Numbered from the stretch's first letter, positions 52,737-62,327 are shown. The stretch is DNA of 64,000 nt from Shewanella eurypsychrophilus (GCF_007004545.3 NZ_CP045503.2:4806102-4870101), one strand, 5' to 3'. Notes: a model not told the origin generated them from the letters alone. Made by a program: numbers and translations.

Positions 52737-54287
52737 ATGGCCTTGAGTCAAACTGAATTAACCCATATCGCCTTAGATATTACTTCTGGACTATCTAACC
52801 GAGATCGATTTTCAAGACTGCTCGACATCATAAGACAAAACCTCCACTGCGATGCTGCCGCCTTGTTAGCCTTTCAGGGCGGGCTATTTACCCCATTAGC
52901 CATAGATGGGCTCAATGCTGATGTATTGGGAAGGCGTTTTCTTGTCAATGAGCACCCAAGATTAGAAGCCATTGCCCGCGCTGGGGATATTGTCAGATTC
53001 CCCTCCGATAGCACACTGCCCGACCCCTATGACGGCTTGATCCCCAATCAGGGAGATGAGCTTAAGGTCCATGCTTGTATCGGTCTGCCTCTGTTTGCCA
53101 GTGAACATCTTATCGGCGCCATCACCATAGATGGCTTCGACCCGCTACAATTTGATAAGTTTACAAACGGTGAATTAAGAAGCTTAAGTGCCATCGCCGC
53201 AGTCTCACTCAATAATGCCTTGATGATCGATAGATTAGAGAAACTGGCGGCACAATCTCAAGACTCACCTCCAGCAATGCGGGTAGGCATAGACACCAAC
53301 ACAGATGTAGAGATCATCGGCCAGTCAGAGATCATGCAATCACTGCACAATGAAATAAAGGTCGTCGCAGACACAGATCTCAACGTGTTGATCTTAGGTG
53401 AGACTGGCACAGGCAAGGAGCTCGTCGCTAAAGCTGTACATCAGGGCTCTGAGCGTAAAGACATGCCATTGGTATATCTCAACTGTGCGGCTTTACCCGA
53501 ATCCATCGCAGAGAGTGAACTCTTTGGCCACGTCAAAGGCGCATTTACCGGTGCTATCAGTAATCGCAGTGGCAAGTTTGAATTGGCCGATAAGGGGACA
53601 CTGTTTCTCGATGAAATTGGCGAACTGCCACTGACACTACAATCTAAATTACTACGTGTATTGCAGTACGGCGATCTGCAAAAGATCGGTGACGATCGCA
53701 GTCGTAAAGTCGATGTTCGCATCATTGCCGCCACCAATAAAGATCTCAAACAAGAGGTGTTAGCGGGACGTTTTCGTGCCGACCTCTACCATAGACTCAG
53801 CGTTTTTCCTCTTCTGGTACCAGCTCTGAAAGAGCGAGACGATGATATAACCCTATTGAGCGGCTATTTTGTCGAGAGATGCAGGCAGAAATTAGGCATA
53901 AAAACCCTAAGCTTAAGCCCTGCCAGCCTGAGCCTGCTCAAGCGGTATCAATGGCCTGGTAATGTCAGAGAGCTAGAGCATGTCCTTCATCGCGCCGCCG
54001 TATTGGCTAAGTCACAATCTCGAGGTGAACTGTGCCAGATCTCCCCTCTTCATCTCGATCCTATCATGCCCGCAGAGGAGCAAGGCTATACGCCTCAAAG
54101 CAATAATAAACACAATCAGTTTGAAATAGGCGATCACAGCCTCAAAGATGCAATCGACGAATTTCAATCTCAATATATCAGGCAGGCATTAGCCGAAAAT
54201 GAGGGACAATGGGCCGCTACCGCACGAAAATTAAAGTTAGACTCGGGCAACCTACACCGATTAGCAAAACGTCTGCGGTTGAAATAA
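52737..54287 (+). CDS. norR: NO-responsive sigma-54 activator NorR
   Basis: The 516-residue product has an N-terminal GAF domain (about 15-170; NO sensing through a non-haem iron is known for NorR), a central AAA+ domain (about 190-425; GETGTGKE Walker A, ESELFGHVKGAFTGA containing the sigma-54-contacting GAFTGA loop, GTLFLDEIGELP Walker B) and a C-terminal Fis-type helix-turn-helix (about 475-515). The ATG at 52737 with AGGAG upstream is chosen; a TTG frame opens at 52698. It probably activates norB through the three sites at 50060-50112. Gene order norB-norR on the same strand differs from the divergent norR-norVW of Escherichia coli. Confidence 0.93.
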   Translation: MALSQTELTHIALDITSGLSNRDRFSRLLDIIRQNLHCDAAALLAFQGGLFTPLAIDGLNADVLGRRFLVNEHPRLEAIARAGDIVRFPSDSTLPDPYDGLIPNQGDELKVHACIGLPLFASEHLIGAITIDGFDPLQFDKFTNGELRSLSAIAAVSLNNALMIDRLEKLAAQSQDSPPAMRVGIDTNTDVEIIGQSEIMQSLHNEIKVVADTDLNVLILGETGTGKELVAKAVHQGSERKDMPLVYLNCAALPESIAESELFGHVKGAFTGAISNRSGKFELADKGTLFLDEIGELPLTLQSKLLRVLQYGDLQKIGDDRSRKVDVRIIAATNKDLKQEVLAGRFRADLYHRLSVFPLLVPALKERDDDITLLSGYFVERCRQKLGIKTLSLSPASLSLLKRYQWPGNVRELEHVLHRAAVLAKSQSRGELCQISPLHLDPIMPAEEQGYTPQSNNKHNQFEIGDHSLKDAIDEFQSQYIRQALAENEGQWAATARKLKLDSGNLHRLAKRLRLK

Positions 54288-54369
54288 GTTTAAACTGAAA
54301 ATTAAGCGCTAGCTCTGCGAGACAAAAAACTGTTATAAAATAGTTATAGCAGCCAGATAAAGCGATAAA

Positions 54370-55815
54370 ATGAAAACGGATTTTTATTTAAAATATTATT
54401 TTGCAACCAGTTTAAGCCTCCTTCTAGGTATAGGCTTACTATGCCAAAGTGCCATAGCAAAACAGCTAGATCTTGACCAGATGGCATTACCTCTCTATCA
54501 GGTAGAACGAGAGATCCGTTACCATCAGCTAGACAATGGCCTTCAGCTTAGAGTATTGCCTTTTGCATCAGGACAGAGCGTATCGCTTGCCAGTCAGTTC
54601 AGCGTAGGCTCTCGTGACGAAAAAACGGGCCAAACAGGTTACGCTCACCTTTTTGAACATATGTTGTTCAAAGGAAGTAAAAACGCCCCCGGTGACAGCT
54701 ACGCGCAAACCATGAGTTCACTCAGCGGGCAATTTAATGCCTCGACCTTTTTCGATTACACTAACTATTACCTCACCTTACCCTCTGAAGCACTCGAACT
54801 CGCCCTATGGCTAGAGGCCGATCGCTTCATTCGTCCCGCATTAACCGCTGAAACCGTAAAGAATCAACAAGCAACGGTTTTAGAGGAGATGGCCACTAGC
54901 ATAGATAATCAGCCCTATGTACGCCAAGCGATGGAGTTTCTTTTAGAGCAAGCCAAAGGCACTGCCTATCAACACGCCGTTATCGGATCTAAACAGGATA
55001 TAGCGAGCTCCACGCCTGAGAGCCTAAACCTATTTCATCAACAACATTATCGCCCCGATGCCATGCAACTTAGCATTGTCGGTCAAATCCCCGAGAATAC
55101 TCAGCATTGGGTTGAGACTCAGTTTGGTACATGGAGTCAACCAGCAACACCATTGGCACAACATCAGCACCTTAGCTTTGACAATAAGCCAGTCAAGGGT
55201 GAGATAGTAGACAGTCGCGGCCCTTGGCCTGCATTACTGCTTGCCTGGCATACCGTCGGACAAGCACATAAAGATGCTGCAGCAATATCGTTACTTGAAG
55301 CTTACTTATTCCAAAATAGAAATAGCATCATTAAACAGAGCGGCCTAAATGATCCTGAGCAACTACTCACTTATTCAATTCCACTGTCTATGGAACATAT
55401 GGGCGTCACCAATCTAGTCATGGTACCCAGAGCCAAAACTTCATTAAACCAACTCGCTAAGAATGTTGAGCAGATGATTGCAGCAATAAACAACCGAGGA
55501 ATAACTGATAGCGATCTAGTTCAATTGAAGGCTCAATGGCTCAACCTCAAACTAAGACAACTAGATAGCCCCTCCCTATTGGCAAGATCTCTGTCGGCAA
55601 CATTAGCTCAAGATCAACTAACTCCTCTGACTGGCCCTTGGGAACGAATTAATGCCGTTACCACTGCAGACATGCAACGCGTGTCTCAAAGCTACTTCAA
55701 TCAAGGATATGTCAGGCTAGACCTATTACCCCCCTGGTATATAAGATGGGGGAAAGCCATGCTCGAATGGCTGCCGAACTCTCTGACCGATAGCTTAGAG
55801 GATTGGGTATTATGA
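54370..55815 (+). CDS. M16-family zinc peptidase, catalytic subunit
   Basis: This 481-residue protein has a signal peptide (cleavage near AIA-KQ) and the inverted zinc motif H93-L-F-E-H97 in GYAHLFEHMLFKGSKN, plus the downstream EEMATS glutamate. It belongs to the insulinase/processing-protease (M16B) family and should cleave peptides in the periplasm. It overlaps the next gene, which encodes a second M16 protein without the zinc motif. The two likely form the usual active/inactive heterodimer. Confidence 0.88.
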   Translation: MKTDFYLKYYFATSLSLLLGIGLLCQSAIAKQLDLDQMALPLYQVEREIRYHQLDNGLQLRVLPFASGQSVSLASQFSVGSRDEKTGQTGYAHLFEHMLFKGSKNAPGDSYAQTMSSLSGQFNASTFFDYTNYYLTLPSEALELALWLEADRFIRPALTAETVKNQQATVLEEMATSIDNQPYVRQAMEFLLEQAKGTAYQHAVIGSKQDIASSTPESLNLFHQQHYRPDAMQLSIVGQIPENTQHWVETQFGTWSQPATPLAQHQHLSFDNKPVKGEIVDSRGPWPALLLAWHTVGQAHKDAAAISLLEAYLFQNRNSIIKQSGLNDPEQLLTYSIPLSMEHMGVTNLVMVPRAKTSLNQLAKNVEQMIAAINNRGITDSDLVQLKAQWLNLKLRQLDSPSLLARSLSATLAQDQLTPLTGPWERINAVTTADMQRVSQSYFNQGYVRLDLLPPWYIRWGKAMLEWLPNSLTDSLEDWVL

Positions 55816-57413
55816 TATTTTTAAAACCGCCAAAGGTTAAGACTTTATCTTTATTCCCTTTGTTATCAATCATGGTATTGATGCTAGGTTGCCAGCAAAC
55901 AAAGTTAGTATTCACTGACAAAAAAGAGCCCGTAACACCGGTATTTAATCAGCTAGAAGGTGCGCCGCAAGTTCAGTCCAGTGTTGAGTTGGCATCACAT
56001 AGTGATATCGAGTCCTGGACACCGGAAACTCTGTCGATTTCAGCAGAATTTAGCTTGCACCTCTTTCCCAAAAGCCCGTCTGAACTCAACTATGTAGAGC
56101 TTGTACTGATAAACCCTAACAAGCCCTTTAACAACATAGATATTCTCAGTGCTGCGCTCAACGAGCGTGCGCTCTGGCTAGCGGATCAGTATCCAATCTC
56201 CTGTATTGAGAGCCTAGGTGTAAATGCAAGAATGCATAGCATTAGCCTTAAAATGGCCTGCCCCGCCCATGAGGTCCCACAAGCATTAAACATTCTTGCC
56301 AATAGCTGGAGTCATTCTGCATTTGAGCAAATTGATCTAGAAAATATCCAAAGAAAACTAAAACTCAACAAGCATATCAATGCTTATAGCGGTGCAGAAA
56401 TTGACAAAGTTTGGGCCAGAATAATCTTAGGCAAGTCTCATCCTTATAACCAGGCACTAGACAATCAAGACCTTCTGAATGAACTGAACATGGCGAGTCT
56501 ATCTGAGCTTCAACAAAAGATAGGGACAGGGGCTAAATGGCACCTATTTATGTCGCAGCCTTCAAGTTTACAAATACCTGACGCACAAGACGCAAATTTA
56601 TCCAAAAGAAATAAACTGATACAGCAAGCCACTAAGCTAGCTAAACAGCTAGAAAACAGATCAAGTATGGTTAAAGAGCAAAATACTACGGCATCCACGC
56701 TCCCAACAAGCAAAGAGGAGGTTAGTGATAATGGAAGTGATAGCCAGCCTTATATCAACACAGGTAAAATCATCTATCTAATCGATGCCCCTGGGGCCGT
56801 TCAGACGCAGGTGAGAGTGGGATATAGACTGCCACTTTCAGCTTCTGATACAGATCCTCTCAAGAGTGAAATATCACTTAGCGATCCCTTAAACTGTCAG
56901 CTACTTGCCAGTTGGTTGGGACGTAGTTTCTCCGGTCGCCTCTACTACGATCTCAGAGAAAAGCGAGGACTCACCTATGGCATTTACGGCCGTTGTTTCG
57001 ATAACCCCCAAGCTCGTACGCTGAAATTTTATGGCAGCACGCAACTACAACACACGGGGGCCTTCGTCTCTGGCATCCTAGATCACCTTCAACTCACCAC
57101 AGAGCAAGGTATAGGTAGCCAAGAGCTAGAAGCCCTTAAGACCTATGAGAAAAGTAAGTACGCACTCACAATGCAGTCTCAGCACTCAATGAAAACACAA
57201 TACATTAACCAATTATCCCTAGGCCGTAATAATAAAGAGCTCATCATAAACCAAGCCAGGATCCAAAAGTTAGACTCGGTCACATTGAAAGAAATTGCCA
57301 AGCTGAACTTCAGCTCACCACCTTTTATTGTGCTTAGAGGCGATGCAGATAAAATTCGACAAGATCTAGCAGATAAACTGCCTAGCTGGAATATTCAAAC
57401 TATTGAGCCATAA
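55812..57413 (+). CDS. M16-family non-catalytic subunit, lipoprotein
   Basis: The 533-residue product has a lipobox (VLMLGCQQ) and the M16 fold without an HxxEH motif. It keeps the R...Y pair in SFSGRLYYDLREKRGLTYGIYG, typical of the partner subunit that helps bind substrate. Its start codon overlaps the stop of the catalytic gene (ATGA), so translation is coupled. A frame opens earlier at 55803. An extra polar stretch (about 270-320) splits the domain. The lipid anchor may hold the heterodimer to a membrane. Confidence 0.85.
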   Translation: MIFLKPPKVKTLSLFPLLSIMVLMLGCQQTKLVFTDKKEPVTPVFNQLEGAPQVQSSVELASHSDIESWTPETLSISAEFSLHLFPKSPSELNYVELVLINPNKPFNNIDILSAALNERALWLADQYPISCIESLGVNARMHSISLKMACPAHEVPQALNILANSWSHSAFEQIDLENIQRKLKLNKHINAYSGAEIDKVWARIILGKSHPYNQALDNQDLLNELNMASLSELQQKIGTGAKWHLFMSQPSSLQIPDAQDANLSKRNKLIQQATKLAKQLENRSSMVKEQNTTASTLPTSKEEVSDNGSDSQPYINTGKIIYLIDAPGAVQTQVRVGYRLPLSASDTDPLKSEISLSDPLNCQLLASWLGRSFSGRLYYDLREKRGLTYGIYGRCFDNPQARTLKFYGSTQLQHTGAFVSGILDHLQLTTEQGIGSQELEALKTYEKSKYALTMQSQHSMKTQYINQLSLGRNNKELIINQARIQKLDSVTLKEIAKLNFSSPPFIVLRGDADKIRQDLADKLPSWNIQTIEP

Positions 57414-57823
57414 AAATAACAGAATAAAACCCTATCACTTATCTGTGACATCCAAAAACAAATAGTGAAAACCCTCCATGGATTAGTCACTTACATTCAC
57501 ACATTACAATATAAGATGACACGTACCACCTAATAAACAATATTTTCCACCCCATATTTTGATCTTTTAAATACATATCTAAAATCATAAAAAATAATAA
57601 AAAAACAAACTACAAATACTAAATCAGCCCAACAAAACAAACGTAACAAAATATTTACTACTTTAAACAGTAATTGTAAATTAAAGAACACTTGAAATTT
57701 TAACGGTACAATATCAAGTGATTTAAATATATAATGAGCTAAAAAAACAATAATAACATTTAAAGTAGTATCTTTATCCTAGTACAAAAGTATTACATCT
57801 AACAGATGTCATAAGGAAATGAA
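57414..57823. other. 410-base AT-rich gap before the pilus locus
   Basis: This very AT-rich stretch holds no open frame or clear hairpin that I can support. It contains the promoter region of the LuxR-type gene. The drop in GC compared with the M16 genes may mark the left edge of a separately acquired segment. Confidence 0.4.
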
Positions 57824-58456
57824 ATGTATGATGGCGAAATATTCACTATCAATGGAAACTCTAGTAACTTTATAACCGCAAAAAGTGCTGCAGGCCTGCT
57901 AAACCTAAGCTTAAACAAGGATAAAAATCTTGTTCGGGCATGGTTAAACACGACTTCAAATACAAAAATATTACTGCACTTCATTGACTGCATGCAGAGC
58001 TATCTGCAACTGGTCGAATATGACTTATTTAAATCTGGGACTCATATAGCAATCTGCTCAACGTTAACCATTGAGGATGAGTTATTACTCATAGAGCATG
58101 GTTTCAATGCTGCATTGCTTTCAAATGAGAGCCCTTACACTCTGATAAAAAAAATGACCACTGTAATTGATGGCAATTTATGTTTTAGTAATGAAGCATG
58201 TTCACGGTTCATATTAAATACAAACAGAAGCCCTTTAAACAAAGATAGACTGACTCTTATATTTTCAACAACGAAGAAAGAAAAAGAAGTCATTAGCCTA
58301 GTTTGCAGTGGCATGAGTAATGAGCAAGTAGCCAACAAACTCAATGTGTCGATAAACACAATAAAAATGCATTTGCAAAACATTTATAAAAAGGCACAAA
58401 TTAAGAATAGAGGACAGCTTCTTCTGACTTATGGTCAAAATTTTGTAGCACATTAA
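57824..58456 (+). CDS. LuxR-type regulator in front of the pilus locus
   Basis: This 210-residue protein has a C-terminal LuxR helix-turn-helix (about 145-205; KEKEVISLVCSGMSNEQVANKLNVSINTIKMHLQNIYKKAQIKNR). The N-terminal 130 residues have a receiver-like pattern but lack a clear phospho-acceptor aspartate, as in CsgD/VpsT-type regulators. I do not see the W[FLM][TS]R c-di-GMP motif of VpsT. AAGGAA precedes the ATG. The gene is AT-rich compared with its neighbours. Its position 114 bases upstream of the first pilin gene suggests that it controls the locus. Confidence 0.8.
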   Translation: MYDGEIFTINGNSSNFITAKSAAGLLNLSLNKDKNLVRAWLNTTSNTKILLHFIDCMQSYLQLVEYDLFKSGTHIAICSTLTIEDELLLIEHGFNAALLSNESPYTLIKKMTTVIDGNLCFSNEACSRFILNTNRSPLNKDRLTLIFSTTKKEKEVISLVCSGMSNEQVANKLNVSINTIKMHLQNIYKKAQIKNRGQLLLTYGQNFVAH

Positions 58457-58505
58457 TCCTACCCTTAAGGATATATATGTAACAAAATATTATCCATATG
58501 GGCAA

Positions 58506-58531
58506 TTGAGGCATTTTCATACTTGTATAAT
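58506..58531 (+). promoter_or_regulatory. Candidate promoter of the pilin genes
   Basis: TTGAGG (58506-58511) and TATAAT (58526-58531) have a 14-base spacer, shorter than the ideal 17. They lie 40 bases before the first pilin gene. The weak spacing would fit an activator-dependent promoter. Confidence 0.35.
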
Positions 58532-58570
58532 ATATCGACGATCATATTTTATATTTCAAGGAGAGAATGA

Positions 58571-58843
58571 ATGTTAAACAATAAACAACGCGGTCAAGGT
58601 ATGACCGAATATATTATTATCGTCGCACTGATCGCTGTTTCGGCTATCGGTGTATATAGCTTCTTCGGACAAACAATTCGTAACCAGGTAGCAGGTTTAT
58701 CATCTGAGATGTCAGGTGTTGATTCCACCGCACAAATTACAGCAGCAAAAACCTCAGCGGTTGCTGCAACGAATGTTGCTAAAGAAGATTATAACTTGGG
58801 TAATTACAACGAAGCGGCCAATAAGAGTGCTTCAGGTAACTAA
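58571..58843 (+). CDS. Flp-like type IVb pilin 1
   Basis: This 90-residue prepilin-like protein has a short basic leader ending in G8, then Q-G-M-T-E-Y, so cleavage after G8 would place glutamate at +5 and tyrosine at +6, the signature of Flp pilins. A hydrophobic helix (IIIVALIAVSAIGVYSFF) and a short Ala/Asn/Lys-rich tail follow. It should be the main or a minor subunit of a Tad-type pilus. AAGGAG precedes the ATG. A close paralogue lies 58 bases downstream. Confidence 0.85.
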   Translation: MLNNKQRGQGMTEYIIIVALIAVSAIGVYSFFGQTIRNQVAGLSSEMSGVDSTAQITAAKTSAVAATNVAKEDYNLGNYNEAANKSASGN

Positions 58844-58853
58844 CTACCTATAA

Positions 58854-58882
58854 AAGCAAGAAAAGGAGCTCTTTTCTTGCTT
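58854..58882 (+). terminator. Hairpin between the two pilin genes, likely partial terminator
   Basis: A perfect 12-bp stem (AAGCAAGAAAAG at 58854-58865 and CTTTTCTTGCTT at 58871-58882) with a 5-base loop lies 11 bases after the first pilin stop. It is followed by CTTTCAC rather than a long T run. It could lower read-through and let pilin 1 be made in excess, or protect the pilin 1 mRNA. Confidence 0.65.
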
Positions 58883-58901
58883 CTTTCACAAATGGATTTG
58901 A

Positions 58902-59207
58902 ATGATGAAAAACCTCAATCATCAAGGTCAAGGCATGACCGAATACATCATTATTGTTGCCTTAATAGCCGTATCAGCAATCGGTGTCTATAGCTTCTTC
59001 GGACAAACAATCCGCAATCAAGTGGCAGGCTTAGCTTCAGAGATATCTGGAGTTGACTCCAGTGCACAAATCACTGCTGCAAAGGGCTCTGCAACACAGG
59101 CTACTACCCTTGCCAATAAAGATTATAACCTCGGCAATTACAATGAAGGTGCGAATAAAGCCAGTGGCGGTAACAGCGGCGGAACTGGTGGCGGCAGCGT
59201 AGACTAA
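58902..59207 (+). CDS. Flp-like type IVb pilin 2
   Basis: The 101-residue paralogue of pilin 1 is almost identical through the leader-cleavage site and hydrophobic helix (HQG, then QGMTEY with E at +5) but differs in the tail, which ends in a glycine/serine-rich stretch (GGNSGGTGGGSVD). The DNA of the shared region differs at many synonymous sites, so the duplication is old and the protein is under selection. The first ATG is at 58902 with another at 58905. It follows the pilin 1 hairpin. Confidence 0.85.
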   Translation: MMKNLNHQGQGMTEYIIIVALIAVSAIGVYSFFGQTIRNQVAGLASEISGVDSSAQITAAKGSATQATTLANKDYNLGNYNEGANKASGGNSGGTGGGSVD

Positions 59208-59326
59208 GCCATTGATATATTTATAGATTTCACACCATTTATTAGTGTAATGAACAGTTACAATTCCAAATATCGCCAAGTTAACGCTCTATTTAAAGTG
59301 CATTTTTAGCACATGGAAGATACACA

Positions 59327-60778
59327 ATGAAGCATGGACGTATGCTGACACGACATCAAGGCCAAGCTATGGTCTTGTCCTTAATTTTAATGTCGTTTGC
59401 ATTGATGGTTGTAATTTTTAGCTTTAATGCCTCACAGCTAAATTTAAACAGTAGCAGATTACAAAATACCGCAGATAACACAGCTTACAGTATTGCCACC
59501 ATTGCAGCCCGTGATTTCAATTTTAAGGCATATACCAATCGCGCTTCGGTTGCCAATCAAGTTGCGGTAGCACAAATGGTGGGGCTATCGTCTTGGTTTA
59601 ACATGACCGACAAATTCGCTAAAAATGCCTGTGATACCCTATGTTGGGTTCCATACTTAGGGCAAGTCCTATCAGGAATCGAATCTGCAGTAGGTGCGAT
59701 AAATAGTGTTGCCCAGCCAGTACTCGAAGCCTTAGTTTATGCTGAAGATGTCATCCTGCAGACCTTGGCAATGTCTCAACAAATTGTACATTATGCTGGC
59801 CTTACCTCTACTGTGATCACTGCTGATGACATAGTCAAAGCCAATGACCCTAAAGCTAAATTGGATCTAATGCAGAATCCACAAATGCTTAATGATGTCA
59901 GAAATGTATGGGTCAAATTTCAAAAAAGACATAGCAGAAGTAATCAGAATCAAAATCAAAATCAAAATCAGAATCAGAATCAACGAAGCCGTTCACAGAA
60001 TAACTCCAGCCAATTTCAAGACTTCATTACCGTCTCGTTAGATTCTAGAGACTCTTTCAGTAAATCTCGTAGCTATAAACTCGGTTTCCCTTGGTCCTTT
60101 ACCGCCTTTCCACTTCGATGGAAAACTTATAAGGCAGGTGGAAGTGAACTGATATCTAATGGCAACAATGAAGCTGAAACTTGGACATCTATGGATACCA
60201 TCAGCTTTCATTTATCAAAATTCCGCTGCAGTTGGTCTGGATGTCGTTGGAGAGGCTACAATGAAATCCCGCTTGGCTGGGGCGCAACACGGTCAGATAA
60301 CAGAGCAAATATAGAAAGAGTCGGTAACAATAGCTCTTGGGGAAGTAGCAGAAATAGAAATGGATGGGCCTCCCGTTATGCAGGCGATGATCAAGAAACA
60401 CGGGGTGGCTATAACGGTGTCCAACCATTTTACGGCTTAGCCAATGGCGCCCAATCAAAAAACCAAACTGAAAATATTGCCGTTGTCATTTCAAAATCTC
60501 AAAATAATATTCGCACAAGCAGTACCGTAGACGTCGGTGAAGACAATACTAATCCGGCACAAAGTGAACAGATGTTGGGCGATAGAATGACAGCTATTTC
60601 TGCCGCAAAAGTCTACTATTCAAGACCTTATGATCTAATGATATCTTCATCTGCATGGCGAAGAAGTGATGGCCGTCATGAGTATGGCAACCTCTACAAC
60701 CCCTTCTGGCAAACACGCTTATCAGACACCACAAATACTGAACGTAATGTCGTTTTAGCATTAACTAGGATGCTGTAA
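59327..60778 (+). CDS. TadG-like pilus assembly protein with NQ repeat
   Basis: This 483-residue protein starts with a basic leader, then G-Q-A-M-V-L-S and a hydrophobic helix, like the N-terminus of TadG/TadE-type proteins (position +5 is leucine, not glutamate). The body contains a motif-poor, Ser/Asn-rich region with a run of seven NQ dipeptides (59942-59983), then tryptophan-rich segments (KFRCSWSGCRWRGYNEIP). It is likely a secreted or membrane-anchored pilus-associated protein. Its stop overlaps the next start by one base. Confidence 0.65.
   Translation: MKHGRMLTRHQGQAMVLSLILMSFALMVVIFSFNASQLNLNSSRLQNTADNTAYSIATIAARDFNFKAYTNRASVANQVAVAQMVGLSSWFNMTDKFAKNACDTLCWVPYLGQVLSGIESAVGAINSVAQPVLEALVYAEDVILQTLAMSQQIVHYAGLTSTVITADDIVKANDPKAKLDLMQNPQMLNDVRNVWVKFQKRHSRSNQNQNQNQNQNQNQRSRSQNNSSQFQDFITVSLDSRDSFSKSRSYKLGFPWSFTAFPLRWKTYKAGGSELISNGNNEAETWTSMDTISFHLSKFRCSWSGCRWRGYNEIPLGWGATRSDNRANIERVGNNSSWGSSRNRNGWASRYAGDDQETRGGYNGVQPFYGLANGAQSKNQTENIAVVISKSQNNIRTSSTVDVGEDNTNPAQSEQMLGDRMTAISAAKVYYSRPYDLMISSSAWRRSDGRHEYGNLYNPFWQTRLSDTTNTERNVVLALTRML
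59942..59983 (+). repeat. Seven in-frame AATCAR hexamers in the TadG-like gene
   Basis: Seven tandem copies of AATCAG or AATCAA each encode Asn-Gln. The number of copies could vary by replication slippage and would change linker length without breaking the frame. Confidence 0.9.
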
Positions 60779-61647
60779 TGCAATCTCCAGTTAATAAACA
60801 AGCCGGTCAAGCGCTAGTAGAAAGCGTGGTGGGCCTCACTTATGTCGTCATTCCACTGCTCATAATCTTGCCATTTATGGCAAAAATTGGCGGAGTACAG
60901 CATAAAGCTCAACAAGCCTCCCATTATTCAGCTTGGGAAAGAACCGTCTGGAAGGAGCGCAGACCCAGTAAGCTTCCCAGAAGAAGCGGGTTATATCTGG
61001 CTCAAAAAAGTGAACAAGATACAGCTAAACAGATCCCATGGCGGTTCTATCAAAATGATGGCAACAAACTGACCAGTCGAAACAGTAGCCAATGGGATTG
61101 GAACAAGAGTGTTCACCCAATATTGAGACATCAGACCCAACAGAATCAAAGCGCTGATACACTGCTTAAGTCTAATCAACAAACACCAGCAAATACTAAC
61201 GTGCTTGATAGATTCACTCGCTCCCATTCGGGTGGTCGGCTACCAGGTGCAGTGGGCAGTGCTGTCGGCCGTGCTGTCGGACTGCTTTCATTCACCGGGT
61301 TTTCATTAGAGCGCGATCAGTTTTACCGCACAAGTATCAGTTCTAACATCCAAAATTTATACCTAGCGCCATTCGACAATTTAAACCTCAATATAAGCAG
61401 TAATAGCGCTTTACTCGCTTCTGGCTGGAATGCTGCAGGTCCTTATCATGTAAAAAATAGAGTTAAGAGGTTAGTACTTACCAACTACATGGATGTCAGC
61501 GTTATTCGTACCGCACAAAGCTTATTAGGCATCATCCCTTTTGGTAAAGAACTACGCCCAAGTAGGCTAAAACTGGGATATGTAGACCCAGACATTCTCC
61601 CTACCAACCGGCTCTGTACCTACGGCACAACCAATTGCGGAGGCTAA
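60778..61647 (+). CDS. TadE-like pilus assembly protein
   Basis: The 289-residue product starts with KQAG, then Q-A-L-V-E-S, a prepilin-type site with glutamate at +5, and a hydrophobic helix (VVGLTYVVIPLLIILPFM). The mature part is basic and rich in Ser, Gln and Arg, with two C-terminal cysteines (LCTYGTTNCGG) that may form a disulfide. TadE-type minor pilins assist pilus assembly. It overlaps the previous stop by one base and precedes the next gene by 3 bases, so it is in an operon. Confidence 0.7.
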   Translation: MQSPVNKQAGQALVESVVGLTYVVIPLLIILPFMAKIGGVQHKAQQASHYSAWERTVWKERRPSKLPRRSGLYLAQKSEQDTAKQIPWRFYQNDGNKLTSRNSSQWDWNKSVHPILRHQTQQNQSADTLLKSNQQTPANTNVLDRFTRSHSGGRLPGAVGSAVGRAVGLLSFTGFSLERDQFYRTSISSNIQNLYLAPFDNLNLNISSNSALLASGWNAAGPYHVKNRVKRLVLTNYMDVSVIRTAQSLLGIIPFGKELRPSRLKLGYVDPDILPTNRLCTYGTTNCGG

Positions 61648-61650
61648 TGA

Positions 61651-62325
61651 ATGAAATTTCACTTACTGCTATCAAGCCTAATATTTTCAGCCACTACATA
61701 TGCTTCAGATTGGCCTGAAATTGAATTTCCTGACACTGCGAAGGTAGAAGTGGTGGCGGATAGTATGAGATACCACGGCTACCCAATGAAAACCTGGGTG
61801 ATGAACGACAAACAAAGCCAGATGATGACGGCAAATTTTTTTACACAACAATGGCAAGAAAACAGTGAGCGTTTTGATGCAAAAATGTTTAACGGCGATT
61901 ACGTCATTAACAGTTTGCAGAGCCCTTACCTTCTCACTGCCCGTATCAGTAAAAACTATGATGGTGTTGTGACTTATGTCGGTATCACAAAAAATGTTGA
62001 TGAATCTGAGCTCATTGACGCAAATCAAATCCAGTTTCCAAAGCCTAATGGCGCAAGGGTAATTTCTGACATTCAATCCCAAGATCTTTTCAAACTGGGT
62101 CGCACCTTAGTACTGAGTAGCCCTCAAAGCCTATCTGCTAGTTACCATTACTATCGCCGTCACTTTCAACAGAGAGGTTGGGCAGAAAACTCTGCCATTT
62201 TAGACACTCATGCAGGTAAAGCTGTGCTACAGATGAGCCAAGGAACAAACCTAATAGACATTAGCTTTAACAAGAAAAAATCAAAAGTTTACATTGTAGC
62301 CAATCAAGTCACGGAAGGACTTTAA
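61651..62325 (+). CDS. Uncharacterised secreted protein of the pilus locus
   Basis: This 224-residue protein has a signal peptide (cleavage near TYA-SD) and no membrane segment afterwards. The mature part has a mixed alpha/beta pattern with VTYVGITKN and HYYRRHFQQRGW segments. I do not recognise a family. Its position inside the operon, 3 bases after the TadE-like gene and 2 bases before a small pilin-like gene, suggests a role in pilus assembly. Confidence 0.6.
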   Translation: MKFHLLLSSLIFSATTYASDWPEIEFPDTAKVEVVADSMRYHGYPMKTWVMNDKQSQMMTANFFTQQWQENSERFDAKMFNGDYVINSLQSPYLLTARISKNYDGVVTYVGITKNVDESELIDANQIQFPKPNGARVISDIQSQDLFKLGRTLVLSSPQSLSASYHYYRRHFQQRGWAENSAILDTHAGKAVLQMSQGTNLIDISFNKKKSKVYIVANQVTEGL

Positions 62326-62327
62326 CG

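Noticed and set aside
53441..53749. A 102-codon minus-strand frame within norR
   Set aside because: It is opposite the highly conserved AAA+ domain and is a shadow of that coding sequence.
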